Shown here piece after piece: positions 24,410 to 33,050 of a stretch of 48,034 bases of DNA. The stretch's first letter is position 1. Each line of letters opens with the position of its first letter. Where the stretch lies: NCBI GenBank assembly GCA_903879335.1, contig CAIRLC010000039.1, forward strand, positions 1 to 48,034, written 5' to 3'. The position numbers were made by a program, and so were the translations under genes. The notes under the pieces are model-generated. The model did not search any database. It saw only the letters and a program-made list of their open reading frames with translations, and was not told the origin of the DNA. The DNA comes from an uncultured Pseudomonadota bacterium. GTDB lineage: Bacteria > Pseudomonadota > Gammaproteobacteria > Steroidobacterales > Steroidobacteraceae.

Positions 24410-25138
24410 TCAGTCGCTGGTTCTATCCGCCATGAACGCCTGCAGACGCTGACGCTGCAGGCCGTTGGCGTCGAAGTTGGACGGGTCTAGCCACGCCGCG
24501 TAGGCCGTGCGTAACCGCGGCCATTCCTGATCCAAAATCGAATACCACGCGGTATCGCGATTGCGCTGCTTGTAGACGACGGCCTGGCGAAAAATGCCTT
24601 CGAACTGAAAGCCAAAACGCTCGGCCGCCCGACGGGAGGGTCCGTTCAAGGAATCGCATTTCCATTCGAAGCGACGGTAGCCGAGTTCGTCAAAGACGCG
24701 TGTCATGAATAGGGCGAGCATCTCGGTGGCGATGCGCGTGCGCTGCATGAGCGGTGACATCGTGATGTGACCGACTTCGATCACGCCATGGGTGGGATCG
24801 ATGCGCATGAGCGCCGCATGCCCGACCGCTCGACCGGTATTGCGGTCGATCACGGCGTGATGCAGGGTTGTTGTGTCGGCAACCATGCGGGTGATGCGGT
24901 CCTGCATGGCCGCGAGTGAATCGGGGGGCTCCTCAAAGAGGTAGGTGAAGGCGCGTCCATCCGGCGCTTGCATAAACGCGGCGTACAGATCGTCCGCGTG
25001 TTCGGGACCGATCGGTACGAGTCGACAGTACTGACCCTCCATCGCCGACCGTGGTGGCAACGGACGGCCGCGGTAAGCGGGCAATGGGCAGCCAATCGGC
25101 TGCCCATGCTCGTTCTGGGCCGCGCCCGCCAGAGTCAA
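24410..25138 (-). CDS. GNAT-family N-acetyltransferase (RimJ/RimL-like)
   Basis: The product is about 242 residues if translation starts at the TTG at 25138, which overlaps the stop of the upstream UPF0149 gene as TTGA. This start keeps the segment GRPLPPRSAMEGQYCRLVPI, typical of the family; an ATG at 25042 would cut into it. Later blocks are HHAVIDRNTGRAVGHAALMR, VIEVGHITMSPLMQRTRIAT (acetyl-CoA binding region), and FEWKCDSLNGPSRRAAERFG, with FEGIFRQAVVYK at the end of the fold. It transfers an acetyl group from acetyl-CoA to an amine, perhaps a protein N-terminus or small molecule. The start remains uncertain. Confidence 0.85.
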   Translation of the reverse strand: MTLAGAAQNEHGQPIGCPLPAYRGRPLPPRSAMEGQYCRLVPIGPEHADDLYAAFMQAPDGRAFTYLFEEPPDSLAAMQDRITRMVADTTTLHHAVIDRNTGRAVGHAALMRIDPTHGVIEVGHITMSPLMQRTRIATEMLALFMTRVFDELGYRRFEWKCDSLNGPSRRAAERFGFQFEGIFRQAVVYKQRNRDTAWYSILDQEWPRLRTAYAAWLDPSNFDANGLQRQRLQAFMADRTSD

Positions 25139-25758
25139 GCGTCGGCACCCGCATTGCGGGCGGCGTCGCGCTCCTCGCGGAAAGAATCGAAGGCCAACAT
25201 GAAGGCGGCGGCCATGGTCGCGACCATGTCGTCGGCTTCTTCTTCGTTGAGCGGCGCCGGCGGCCATTCGGGATCCGTGGCGCCGGCGACGAGCGGAATC
25301 GAGGGCAGGAGCGCCTCCTCACCTTCGCGTTCCGCGTCAGCCTCTTCGGCGTCGAACAACTCGTCCCAACGGTCGGAGGCGAAGTCCATGCCGATCAGAA
25401 AGCCGATGGCCCATTCACGGCCGAGCACACCGTCCTCGGCGCCTTCGAAAATGATCGGCGATGGGCCATCTTCGGAGTCGACCGCGGTCGCCACCGCCTG
25501 CCAGTGCAGGTCAAGCAAGGCGACGACTTCATCGCGCTCCATCACCTGCTCCAACGCGCTGGATTCGCCGATCCCACCGCCGAAGACAACCGGCAGGTAG
25601 TCTGACGGTGAGACGACGACGGGGCTTGCGACCAAGGCGCTGAAAAATCCGTCCAGGGCCTCCAGAGACAAGGAGTCCTGCTCCGAGTACTGGTCCAGAA
25701 TCGCCGACAAGCGATCAAGCTGCGCCTGTGACAGGCCGTGGGTGGTCTCTGTGTTCAT
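25135..25758 (-). CDS. UPF0149 (YgfB/YecA) family protein
   Basis: The 207-residue acidic, cytoplasmic protein is all-helical. Recognisable family features are the N-terminal LSQAQLDRLSAILDQYSEQD, SLEALDGFFSALVASPVVVS, PSDYLPVVFGG, and the central GREWAIGFLIGMDFASDRWDEL. The C-terminal part is rich in Glu and Asp and lacks the SEC-C zinc motif found in some YecA proteins. Its cellular function is not established, though YgfB proteins have been tied to transcriptional regulation in pseudomonads. The family is typical of gammaproteobacteria, which helps place the genome. It is the first gene of a two-gene unit with the acetyltransferase. Confidence 0.85.
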   Translation of the reverse strand: MNTETTHGLSQAQLDRLSAILDQYSEQDSLSLEALDGFFSALVASPVVVSPSDYLPVVFGGGIGESSALEQVMERDEVVALLDLHWQAVATAVDSEDGPSPIIFEGAEDGVLGREWAIGFLIGMDFASDRWDELFDAEEADAEREGEEALLPSIPLVAGATDPEWPPAPLNEEEADDMVATMAAAFMLAFDSFREERDAARNAGADA

Positions 25759-25986
25759 TAAAGTTCTGCCGGTAAGGATTGTCGTCGCACTCTACCGCCC
25801 GCCTATGTCATCTGAAAGCGCGATCTGCACTTGCAGCACGAATATTGCAATTTCGATACCGGGCGACGCCATTTTCAACCAAAACGGGGGAACTAAATCC
25901 GTACAGGTTGGCTCTCATCCACACAACCATTCCAATACATCGGCCTATACTCGGTCGTGAAGATTTCAGGGAACCCATCATTTGCG

Positions 25987-27432
25987 ATGACTCATGTGGT
26001 CCACACTTGGCGGATTGTGCAGCCTCCCATTTGGGCGCTGATAGTCGCTGCTGCGGCCAGCGCCCTTTCGAGCTGCGCAGTTGGACCGCTACCTCAGGCG
26101 CCCTCGGTCGAGACGCAAGGCCTGGCCCCGAGCTTTCGGGCGTCGATGGATATCGGGCCAACGACCCCGCCTGAGCAATGGTGGCGTCGATTTAACGATC
26201 CGGTGCTGTTGTCACTGATTGATCAAGGTCTCAAGGCCAATAGCGATGTGGCTGTGGCCACGCTGCGGCTACGCCAGGCCCGCGCCAACCTGGTGGCCTC
26301 GCAGGGCGCTTTCTGGCCATCGCTTGGCGCCTCGGTCGGTCGATCCCGCAGCGAAGGCAGTCACGGCTTGCCCGCGACCAATTTGACCCAAACCTCGATC
26401 ACGGCAGCCTATGAGCTTGACCTTTTTGGGGGCACTCGACGCGCCGTGACGGCGGCGCGTGCGGACCGCGACTCGGTGGCCGAAACCCGGCGTTCGACGG
26501 CCATCTCCGTCTCGGCCGAGATTGCGCTGAATTACGTGCAGGCCCGTGCAGCGACGCGGCGCTTGGAACTGGCCACGAACAGTCTCGCGGCGCAGGCGGA
26601 TACGCTGCAACTGGTGCGCTGGCGGGCCATGGCGGGGCTCGCGAGTGACGTTGAGGTCGAGCAAGCCGCGCAACTGTATGCCCAGACGCAGAGCACATTG
26701 CCGGATCTACGTCAGCTCATCGATGGGGCGTTCAATCGATTATCGACGTTGACTGATGCAACGCCGGGGCGCATTGCCGAGCAATTGACGGGGGCGGCCG
26801 ATGTGCCCGTAGCACCCATGCCCGAGGTCAGCATTCCGGTCGATGCCTTGCGGCAACGTCCCGATGTGCGGGTGGCTGAACGCACCGTCGTTGCTGAATT
26901 GGCGCGCGTGGGCGTGCGTGAGGCGGCGCTATTACCCGCGCTGACCTTAGGCGGCAGCTATAGCGGTGCAGGCGTGAATTGGGCGGCCGCAACCGCGGCG
27001 CCCACGCTGCAACTGACTGGCCTGCTCGCCGCCAGCTTATTTCGCGGTGGCCAAGATTGGGCGGCACTGGAATCGCAGAAAGCGGCGGCGGCGGCGGCGG
27101 CGGCCACCTACCGAGGCGTCGTGCATGCCGCCATGGAAGATCTCGAGAACGCGCTGCTGACTGTGCGCGCCAGTCGCGAAAAAGCGGTCGCGCTCGCCGA
27201 CGCAGATCAGGCGGCGCAACGCGCGCTTGAGCTTGCTCGCTTGCGCTATCAATCCGGCCTGATCGACTTCCAGTCGCTGCTGGACACCGAACGCACCGCA
27301 TTGACGAGCGCGCAGTCGCTGATCCAATCGCAAGCCGATCGCGCCACGGCCGCCATTCGTTTGTACAAAGCCCTGGGTGCGGGTGGGCTCGATCCCACCG
27401 GCCCGCGTGTATCTGAGAGATCCGACCGATGA
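25987..27432 (+). CDS. NodT/TolC-type outer-membrane efflux lipoprotein
   Basis: The product has about 481 residues from the ATG at 25987; a GTG at 25957 would add 10, and neither has a clear ribosome site. A lipoprotein signal ends at SALSSCAVGP, so Cys is lipidated. EQWWRRFNDPVLLSLIDQGL is the usual beginning of the mature domain. Two outer-membrane-efflux repeats follow, with TAAYELDLFGGTRRAV and RQRPDVRVAERTV as family signatures and RLRYQSGLIDFQSLLDTERT near the end. It forms the outer-membrane channel of a tripartite pump. The run of eight alanines at about residues 366-373 is encoded by a GCG-type triplet repeat. It overlaps the adaptor gene as ATGA. Confidence 0.9.
   Translation: MTHVVHTWRIVQPPIWALIVAAAASALSSCAVGPLPQAPSVETQGLAPSFRASMDIGPTTPPEQWWRRFNDPVLLSLIDQGLKANSDVAVATLRLRQARANLVASQGAFWPSLGASVGRSRSEGSHGLPATNLTQTSITAAYELDLFGGTRRAVTAARADRDSVAETRRSTAISVSAEIALNYVQARAATRRLELATNSLAAQADTLQLVRWRAMAGLASDVEVEQAAQLYAQTQSTLPDLRQLIDGAFNRLSTLTDATPGRIAEQLTGAADVPVAPMPEVSIPVDALRQRPDVRVAERTVVAELARVGVREAALLPALTLGGSYSGAGVNWAAATAAPTLQLTGLLAASLFRGGQDWAALESQKAAAAAAAATYRGVVHAAMEDLENALLTVRASREKAVALADADQAAQRALELARLRYQSGLIDFQSLLDTERTALTSAQSLIQSQADRATAAIRLYKALGAGGLDPTGPRVSERSDR
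27082..27104 (+). repeat. GCG/GGC triplet microsatellite inside the efflux channel gene
   Basis: About 7.7 tandem copies of GCG encode a polyalanine run in a periplasmic helix. Slippage in multiples of three would change helix length without breaking the frame. Confidence 0.7.
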
Positions 27433-28787
27433 ATAGCTCATCCCCCACTCCGCCCGATCTCGACACTTTTTTGGGGCGTCCTCACGTCTCGCCATTCATG
27501 CGTCGAGCCCGGCAAGTGGCGCTGGTGCTGGGCGGATTAATCGTGTTGTTTATCGCCTACCGCGTATTCGTGGCGCGCGGAGCGGCGCCGGTGAGCTACG
27601 CCACCACCGCCGCCCGTCGGGGCAACTTGAGTGTGTCGGTCTCCGCCACCGGCAATTTACAGCCCACCAATGAAGTGCAGGTGGGCTCCGAGACCTCAGG
27701 TCTCGTGACGGAGGTGACCGTCGATAACAATGAACCGGTCCGTAAAGGGCAGGTGCTGGCGCGGATTGATACCTCTCGGCTTGAGGATTCGATCCGTTTA
27801 GCCAAAGCGCAACTGCAGTCGGCTGAAGCGAATGTGGTGCAAGCGCGGGCGACGGCCGGGTTGGCTGAAGCCAATCTGCAGCGCCTTGAACAGGTGCACA
27901 CCCTGTCGGGCGGCAAGGTGCCGTCAGCGACGGAGTTGGATACGGCGCGAGCCGAACGTGCCCGTGACCTCGCGAATGTCGCCGTCGCTGAAGCCGGCGT
28001 GGCGCAGGCCCGTGCTCAACTTTCGACCGCAGAAACCCAATTCTCAAAAGCGGTGATCCGTTCACCGGTGAACGGCGTGGTGTTATCCCGTCAGATCGAT
28101 CCCGGCCAAACGGTCGCGGCCTCGTTCAGTACGCCGACCTTGTTTTACATTGCGGAGGATCTGCGCACGATGCGCTTGGACGTGAAGGTCGATGAGGCCG
28201 ATGTGGGCCAAGTGCGCGCAGGACTTGCCGCCACCTTCACGGTTGATGCCTATCCGGAGAAGACCTTTAAAGCGCAGGTGTTGCGGGTCGATTACGGCGC
28301 CAATGCGACGCGTTCGAGTGCCATTGGTTCGTCCTCCTCCAGCACGACCACCAGCGGCGGCAGCTCAAGCAGTGTCGTGGCCTATACCGCGGTACTCAGT
28401 GTGGACAATGCGGAAGGGATCTTGCGGCCGGGGATGACTGCGACGGCGAACATTGTGACGACGGAACGCACGAACGTGTTGTTGGTACCGAACCCGGCGC
28501 TGCGCTTTACGCCACCCTCCGCGGGTGATTCAAAAGCGCCGGGGGGTGGGGTCACCGGCGCCATCATGTTCAGACCCAAAATGGATGCGGGTGATCATCA
28601 GGTGGCGTTGGGTCGCGGCAGTACACGCACGGTCTACGTGCTGGACGCTAATCATGCGCTGCGGTCGGTCGAAGTGCGTTTGGGTGAGACGAATGGTTCA
28701 GTGACCGAAGTGTCTGGCGAAGGTCTACATGCTGGTGACGCTGTGGTCACGGGGCTTTTGGCGAGCGGCGCAATGGGTCGGCACTGA
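27429..28787 (+). CDS. macA: MacA-like periplasmic adaptor protein
   Basis: The 452-residue protein has one N-terminal membrane anchor (VALVLGGLIVLFIAYRVFV, about residues 20-42). A lipoyl/hairpin/barrel adaptor fold follows: RRGNLSVSVSATGNLQPTNE, VGSETSGLVTEVTVDNNEPV, a coiled-coil hairpin between about 110 and 200, then AVIRSPVNGVVLSRQIDPGQ. A Ser/Thr/Gly-rich insertion (SSSSSTTTSGGSSSS, about residues 301-315) interrupts the beta-barrel domain, as in several MacA homologues. The adaptor bridges the MacB-like transporter and the outer-membrane channel. It overlaps the channel gene by ATGA and lies 5 bases before the ATPase gene, so one operon encodes the whole pump. Macrolide or peptide substrates are possible but not shown. 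Confidence 0.88.
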   Translation: MNSSSPTPPDLDTFLGRPHVSPFMRRARQVALVLGGLIVLFIAYRVFVARGAAPVSYATTAARRGNLSVSVSATGNLQPTNEVQVGSETSGLVTEVTVDNNEPVRKGQVLARIDTSRLEDSIRLAKAQLQSAEANVVQARATAGLAEANLQRLEQVHTLSGGKVPSATELDTARAERARDLANVAVAEAGVAQARAQLSTAETQFSKAVIRSPVNGVVLSRQIDPGQTVAASFSTPTLFYIAEDLRTMRLDVKVDEADVGQVRAGLAATFTVDAYPEKTFKAQVLRVDYGANATRSSAIGSSSSSTTTSGGSSSSVVAYTAVLSVDNAEGILRPGMTATANIVTTERTNVLLVPNPALRFTPPSAGDSKAPGGGVTGAIMFRPKMDAGDHQVALGRGSTRTVYVLDANHALRSVEVRLGETNGSVTEVSGEGLHAGDAVVTGLLASGAMGRH

Positions 28788-28792
28788 CCGTC

Positions 28793-29509
28793 ATGGCGAC
28801 TGATCGACTCATCGCGTTGCGCGGCGTCACCAAGGTATTTGGCGAGGGTGATGCGGCTTTCCAGGCGCTGCGCGGCGTGGATTTGGATATCGCGCGCGGC
28901 GATTTTGCCGCCGTGATGGGGCCATCGGGCTCCGGCAAGTCAACGATGATGAATATCTTGGGCTGCCTCGATACGCCAACCGCTGGCACTTTTCAATTTG
29001 AAGGCTTCAATGTCGAGCGCCTGTCGCGTGATGAGCGTGCCTTGCTGCGACGTAAATATTTCGGCTTTGTATTCCAGGGCTTCAATTTATTGGCGCGCAC
29101 CTCCGCGCTTGAGAATGTCGAATTGCCCTTGCTGTATCGCGGCGAGAAACCGGCAGCGCGTCGTCAATTGGCCATGGCTGCCTTGGAACAAGTGGGTCTG
29201 GCGCGCTGGTGGGATCACACGCCCGCAGAATTATCGGGTGGGCAGCAACAACGGGTGGCCATCGCGCGCGCCATTGTGACTCAGCCGACCGTGCTCTTGG
29301 CGGACGAACCCACCGGTAATCTCGATACCACGAACTCTCTTGAGATCATGCAGTTGCTGACGCAACTGAATAAGACAGGGATTACGGTCTTGATGGTCAC
29401 TCACGAATTGGAGATGGCCGCATTCGCCCATACGATCGTGCGCTTTCGCGATGGCCTGGTGGCGTCCATCGACCATGACCTCAATCGCGCCGCTGGCGGT
29501 GCGATGTGA
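28793..29509 (+). CDS. MacB-like ABC transporter ATP-binding protein
   Basis: The 238-residue ATPase is of the LolD/MacB type. Walker A is GPSGSGKSTMMNIL (about residues 43-56), the Q-loop lies in FVFQGFNLLARTSALENVEL, the signature is LSGGQQQRVAIARA, Walker B is VLLADEPTGNLD, and the H-loop is MVTHELEMA. These ATPases drive mechanotransmission by an FtsX-fold permease rather than classical transmembrane transport. In Escherichia coli the ATPase and permease are fused in MacB; here they are separate. The stop overlaps the permease GTG, so the two are translationally coupled. Confidence 0.93.
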   Translation: MATDRLIALRGVTKVFGEGDAAFQALRGVDLDIARGDFAAVMGPSGSGKSTMMNILGCLDTPTAGTFQFEGFNVERLSRDERALLRRKYFGFVFQGFNLLARTSALENVELPLLYRGEKPAARRQLAMAALEQVGLARWWDHTPAELSGGQQQRVAIARAIVTQPTVLLADEPTGNLDTTNSLEIMQLLTQLNKTGITVLMVTHELEMAAFAHTIVRFRDGLVASIDHDLNRAAGGAM

Positions 29510-30720
29510 GTACCTTATGGCCCACCGTGGTGCTGGCGTTCCGTGAGATTCGCCGTCACCTGCTGCGCTCGTTTTTGACGGTGCTGGGCATTGTGATCGG
29601 TGTCGCGGCCGTGGTCACGATGGTGACCTTAGGCCATGGCGCCACGGCCGCCGTGAAAGAGCAAATCTCAGGGCTCGGCGCGAATATTTTGCAAATCCGC
29701 CCGGGCCAGGGTTTTGGTCGCGGCGGTGGCGGCCCACCGCCACCGGATTTCGACCTGACCGATGCCGACGCCATTCGGGCGCAAGTCTCGGGGCTAGTCG
29801 CGGTGATCCCGAGCGTCCAGTCGAGCGCGACGGTCGTGCACAACGCGGCCAATTGGTCGACCTCCATCAATGGCACGACCGGCGAATACTTCTCCGCCTA
29901 CACCTGGAAGATCGCCTCAGGACGCAATTTCACGGCCGCCGAAGAATTATCCGGTCGTGCGGTCTGCATCATCGGCACGACGATCCAGAAGAAGTTGTTT
30001 GAATCCGATCCGCCGATGGGTCAACAGCTGCGCATGAAGGATGTGCCCTGCGAAGTGATCGGCATCTTGGAGAGCCGCGGCCAAGGTGGATTCGGTAACG
30101 ACCAGGACGATGTCGTCTTCATGCCCTTGAAGGCCGTGCAGCGGCGCTTACTCGGCAGTCGCAAAGTGCGCTACATTGTCGCGAAGGTCGACGAGCAATA
30201 CGATACCCAAGCCGTACAGCAGTCGATCAAAGTGCTGCTGCGGGAACGGCGCAACATCATCGCCGGCAAGCTCGACGACTTCAGTATTTTTGACACCGCG
30301 CAAATCTCTCAGGCGCTGCAAGGCACCACACAGATCATGACCGCGTTGCTGGGTGCCGTGGCGGCGGTGAGTCTGCTGGTTGGCGGCATCGGCATCATGA
30401 ACATCATGCTGGTGTCCGTGACCGAGCGTACCCGCGAAATCGGCATCCGATTGGCCATCGGTGCGGTGGCGCGTGAAGTATTGACGCAGTTCCTCGTCGA
30501 GGCGGTCGCGCTGTCCTGCCTCGGCGGATTGATTGGGCTTTTGCTTGCACTGATCGCGACCTGGCTCTTGTCTCCGCTCCTGCAAGTGCCATTCCTCTTC
30601 GATGTGCCGATCAATGTCTTGGCATTCGGATTTTCGGCGCTGATCGGTGTGGTCTTTGGTTACTTTCCCGCGCGGCGCGCTGCGTCCTTAAATCCGATCG
30701 ACGCCTTGCGTCATGAATGA
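29506..30720 (+). CDS. MacB-like FtsX-fold ABC permease
   Basis: The 404-residue permease starts at GTG overlapping the ATPase stop. Its topology is one N-terminal helix (LRSFLTVLGIVIGVAAVVTM), a large periplasmic domain from about 45 to 275, and three C-terminal helices. The conserved cytoplasmic loop is GGIGIMNIMLVSVTERTREI followed by GIRLAIGA, and the end is YFPARRAASLNPIDALRHE. This is the MacB_PCD/FtsX architecture. A Gly/Pro-rich loop (GRGGGGPPPPDFD, about 72-84) lies in the periplasmic part. It works with the ATPase, adaptor and outer-membrane channel as a tripartite exporter. It ends 11 bases before a convergent gene. Confidence 0.92.
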   Translation: MSTLWPTVVLAFREIRRHLLRSFLTVLGIVIGVAAVVTMVTLGHGATAAVKEQISGLGANILQIRPGQGFGRGGGGPPPPDFDLTDADAIRAQVSGLVAVIPSVQSSATVVHNAANWSTSINGTTGEYFSAYTWKIASGRNFTAAEELSGRAVCIIGTTIQKKLFESDPPMGQQLRMKDVPCEVIGILESRGQGGFGNDQDDVVFMPLKAVQRRLLGSRKVRYIVAKVDEQYDTQAVQQSIKVLLRERRNIIAGKLDDFSIFDTAQISQALQGTTQIMTALLGAVAAVSLLVGGIGIMNIMLVSVTERTREIGIRLAIGAVAREVLTQFLVEAVALSCLGGLIGLLLALIATWLLSPLLQVPFLFDVPINVLAFGFSALIGVVFGYFPARRAASLNPIDALRHE

Positions 30721-30731
30721 GCAGACTTTAC

Positions 30732-31883
30732 TCAGTCCTGACCGGTCGCGAGCACGTTTGAGTCGATAGCGGCGATCGTTGCGCAGCCCGTTAAGGCCAT
30801 CCCCACACGCATCTCCTCCGCGAGGAGCGACAGGACGTGTGCCACACCACGTTCTCCGGCAGCGGCGAGTGCGTATACCCAGGGGCGGCCCAGCAGGACA
30901 CCATCCGCGCCTAGGGCCAGCATGCGGATCACATCCAAGCCGCTGCGTACGCCGCCGTCGACGAGGACGGTGAGTTGCTCGCCAACCGCCGCAGCAATAG
31001 CGGGCAAGGCACTGACGGTCGACGGCGCGCCATCGAGTTGGCGGCCACCGTGGTTCGAGACGACGATGCCGTCGACCCCGAGGCTCGCCGCTTGGCGGGC
31101 GTCGGCGACGTCGAGCAGACCTTTGATCACAAAATGTCCAGGCCACTCTGCGCGCACCCAGTCGAGGTCGGCCCAGGTGACCGAGGCGTCGAAATTGGAG
31201 CGCATCCAGCGAAAGAAATCCTCAAGACCACTCGAGGCGCCGAGCAGTGGCGCGACGTTGCCAAGCGCATGAGGCCGGCCATGAACGCCCACATTCCACG
31301 CCCAGCGTGGGCGGCGCAGTGCCTGGCCGAGCCGGCGCGTCGTGCCGCGCCATCCAGGCGCTGCCGCCAGTCCCGAGCGCACGTCGCGGTAACGGGCCCC
31401 CGGCACCGGTAGGTCGACGGTGAACAGCATGGTCGTGCAGCCCGCGTCCCGAGCCTGCGCGATGAGGTCGCGCACAAAGCCGCGGTCGCGCGCCATATAT
31501 AACTGAAACCAAAAGGGCTGACCGGCGGCGGCGGCCACCTCATCGATCGGACAGACCGACACGGTCGACAGGCAAAACGGTACGCCGTGTTGCTCTGCGG
31601 CACGAACGGCCTGGCATTCGCCGCGTCGGGCTGCAAGTCCGGCCAAGCCGATCGGAGCAAGCGCGATCGGCATCGCTTGGCGGCGGCCGAACAGGCTGGT
31701 CGAGAGGTCAATGGCGGAGACGTCGCGCAGGACTCTTTGCCGCAGCAGTACGCTGTCCAGATCCGATACATTCCGAGCCAGCGTCGTCTGTCGGTAGGAG
31801 CCGCCGTCGATGTATTCGAATAAGAAATGGGGTAGGCGCTGCCGAGCCCGTTCGCGGTAGTCATCAATGGCGGCGGTGATCAC
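30732..31883 (-). CDS. FMN-dependent alpha-hydroxy-acid dehydrogenase (LldD-like)
   Basis: From the GTG at 31883 the product has 383 residues and begins ITAAIDDYRERARQRLPHFL after the initiator, matching the start of L-lactate dehydrogenases. AGGAAA lies 8 bases upstream, which favours it over an ATG at 31928 without a ribosome site. FMN-enzyme motifs are FEYIDGGSY, IALAPIGLAGL, FQLYMARDRGF, VSNHGGRQLDGAPST with the catalytic His near residue 278, and VDGGVRSGLDVIRMLALGAD with LLGRPWVYAL. It oxidises an L-2-hydroxy acid (lactate, glycolate or mandelate type) to the 2-oxo acid. Which substrate is used cannot be decided here. It is a single gene, convergent with the efflux operon. Confidence 0.9.
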   Translation of the reverse strand: MITAAIDDYRERARQRLPHFLFEYIDGGSYRQTTLARNVSDLDSVLLRQRVLRDVSAIDLSTSLFGRRQAMPIALAPIGLAGLAARRGECQAVRAAEQHGVPFCLSTVSVCPIDEVAAAAGQPFWFQLYMARDRGFVRDLIAQARDAGCTTMLFTVDLPVPGARYRDVRSGLAAAPGWRGTTRRLGQALRRPRWAWNVGVHGRPHALGNVAPLLGASSGLEDFFRWMRSNFDASVTWADLDWVRAEWPGHFVIKGLLDVADARQAASLGVDGIVVSNHGGRQLDGAPSTVSALPAIAAAVGEQLTVLVDGGVRSGLDVIRMLALGADGVLLGRPWVYALAAAGERGVAHVLSLLAEEMRVGMALTGCATIAAIDSNVLATGQD

Positions 31884-32113
31884 GGCGGTGGTTTCCTGAG
31901 GTCGATCGGTCGGATCGGCAGCGGGCATTGTACGGGTGGCGCTGCGCCCATGGCTCAGTGTGGCACGGTTTGGGCTACTGAACACACGCGTGACCTGGGA
32001 TCCGAGGTGCCGTCTAGGACGTTGGTCGCCTCGTGTCTCTGCATTGAGCAGGATTACCGGGCGATTTTGGGTTTTCGCACTCAGCGTCCTCAATCGTACG
32101 TTAATTCAATGGG

Positions 32114-32150
32114 TTGAAGCGACCGGGGGAATGGCCTATGCTTTAGCATA
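32114..32150 (+). promoter_or_regulatory. vapBC promoter with palindromic operator over the -10 box
   Basis: TTGAAG at 32114-32119 and TATGCT at 32137-32142 are separated by exactly 17 bases. The -10 box is also the left half of a perfect inverted repeat, TATGCT-TT-AGCATA (32137-32150), whose last base is the A of the vapB ATG. VapB/VapBC complexes usually repress their own promoter by binding such palindromes. The predicted transcript would begin at or next to the ATG. Confidence 0.6.
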
Positions 32151-32410
32151 TGCCAATAGATACCCCGTCAAATTTGCCGCCGGGCGTGCGTTACGTGCGC
32201 CTTTTCCGCAACGGCCGTAATCAGGCGCTGCGCATACCGCGGGAGTTTGAGTTCGATACCGATGAAGCCGTGTTGCGCCGGGAGGGCGATTCGTTGCTCC
32301 TCACCCCGGTGCGCCCGAAGTCCCTACTGTCGGCCCTCGCTCGGCTCGAGCGACTGGAAGAGGCCTTCGTGTTGGTGGACGATCCGAAGCCGGAAGCAGC
32401 GGAGGTTTAA
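32150..32410 (+). CDS. vapB: VapB-type antitoxin (AbrB-like)
   Basis: The 86-residue protein carries the SpoVT/AbrB-like DNA-binding motif of VapB antitoxins: RYVRLFRNGRNQALRIPREF (about residues 14-33), then FDTDEAVLRREGDSLLLTPV. The C-terminal helix (SALARLERLEEAFVLVDD) should wrap around and inhibit the toxin. No Shine-Dalgarno sequence precedes the ATG, in keeping with a leaderless transcript from the promoter just upstream; an internal GTG at 32186 is an alternative start. It is three bases from vapC, as expected for an antitoxin-toxin pair. It neutralises VapC and probably represses the operon. Confidence 0.9.
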   Translation: MPIDTPSNLPPGVRYVRLFRNGRNQALRIPREFEFDTDEAVLRREGDSLLLTPVRPKSLLSALARLERLEEAFVLVDDPKPEAAEV

Positions 32411-32413
32411 GCC

Positions 32414-32839
32414 GTGGCGTACTTACTCGATACGGGGATCCTAACGGCGCTGATTCGCGATCCCGCAGGACCTTTGGTGCGCCGGATCGCTACGGTCGGT
32501 GAGCGCCAGGTGGCCACCAGCGTGATCGTCGCGGGTGAACTGCGCTACGCCGTCGAAGGCCGTGGGTCGCTGCGCATGCGGGCCGCCGTGTCGGTCGTGT
32601 TGGACGGCTTGGATATCTTGCCCTTGGACGGCGGCGCCGACCTGCATTACGCGGAGATCCGTCGCGAGGCGGAACGGGCGCGAATACCGATGGGCGCCAA
32701 TGACTTATGGCTGGCAGCCCATGCCCGTGCCGGGGGCCACGTGCTGGTCACGCCCGCAGATCGGGACTTCCGCCGCATTCGCGGCGTGCTGGTTGAAAAC
32801 TGGCTCACCGATACGGTCGGCGCCCTCGGGTTGAAATAG
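32414..32839 (+). CDS. vapC: VapC-type PIN-domain ribonuclease toxin
   Basis: The 141-residue PIN protein starts at GTG. The acidic active site is complete: Asp6 in YLLDTGIL, Glu42 in VAGELRYAV, Asp97 in GANDLWLAAHA, and Asp116/Asp118 in TPADRDFRR, ending with the usual VENWL. VapC toxins are Mg2+-dependent endonucleases that cut initiator tRNA or rRNA loops. The usual LDTN at the first Asp reads LDTG, a small variation. With an intact site and an intact antitoxin the module is probably functional. It sits between a hydroxy-acid dehydrogenase and the sulfite reductase operon and is the only mobile-type gene pair in the window. Confidence 0.92.
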   Translation: MAYLLDTGILTALIRDPAGPLVRRIATVGERQVATSVIVAGELRYAVEGRGSLRMRAAVSVVLDGLDILPLDGGADLHYAEIRREAERARIPMGANDLWLAAHARAGGHVLVTPADRDFRRIRGVLVENWLTDTVGALGLK

Positions 32840-33013
32840 AACGGTCAGGACGTTGTTCGCATCGGGGGCAACGACCGGTGTCTCGCCCAGTGACATCGCC
32901 GTTTTATCCCCTTGCGATGCGGCGCAGTGTAAATTGCATAAACACATGCATTACAAAGAGATAAATGAAATTAATCGCCGTGTTTCGCTCATCTCGCCTT
33001 GATCGTGACCGGG

Positions 33014-33050
33014 CATAACAGTTGGCTATTGGCGGTTATGACCCGATAAC
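33014..33050 (+). promoter_or_regulatory. Putative cysJIG promoter and activator site
   Basis: CATAAC (33014-33019) and GTTATG (33035-33040) form an exact inverted repeat with a 15-base spacer. A -35-like TTGGCT (33022-33027) and a -10-like GATAAC (33045-33050) stand 17 bases apart and overlap it. The ATAAC/GTTAT half-sites resemble those reported for the LysR-type activator CysB, but this is a suggestion. The remaining 32840-33122 spacer is A+T-richer and holds no gene I can support. Confidence 0.4.

Noticed and set aside
32845-32875. A structured RNA after vapC suggested by CGTTG and CAACG segments.
   Set aside because: The pairing is short, with a large loop and a bulge, and no conserved riboswitch features are visible.
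32935-32950. TGCAT-N6-ATGCA as an operator upstream of cysJ.
   Set aside because: The arms are only five bases long, which is common by chance in an A+T-richer spacer, and it lies far from the promoter-like boxes.
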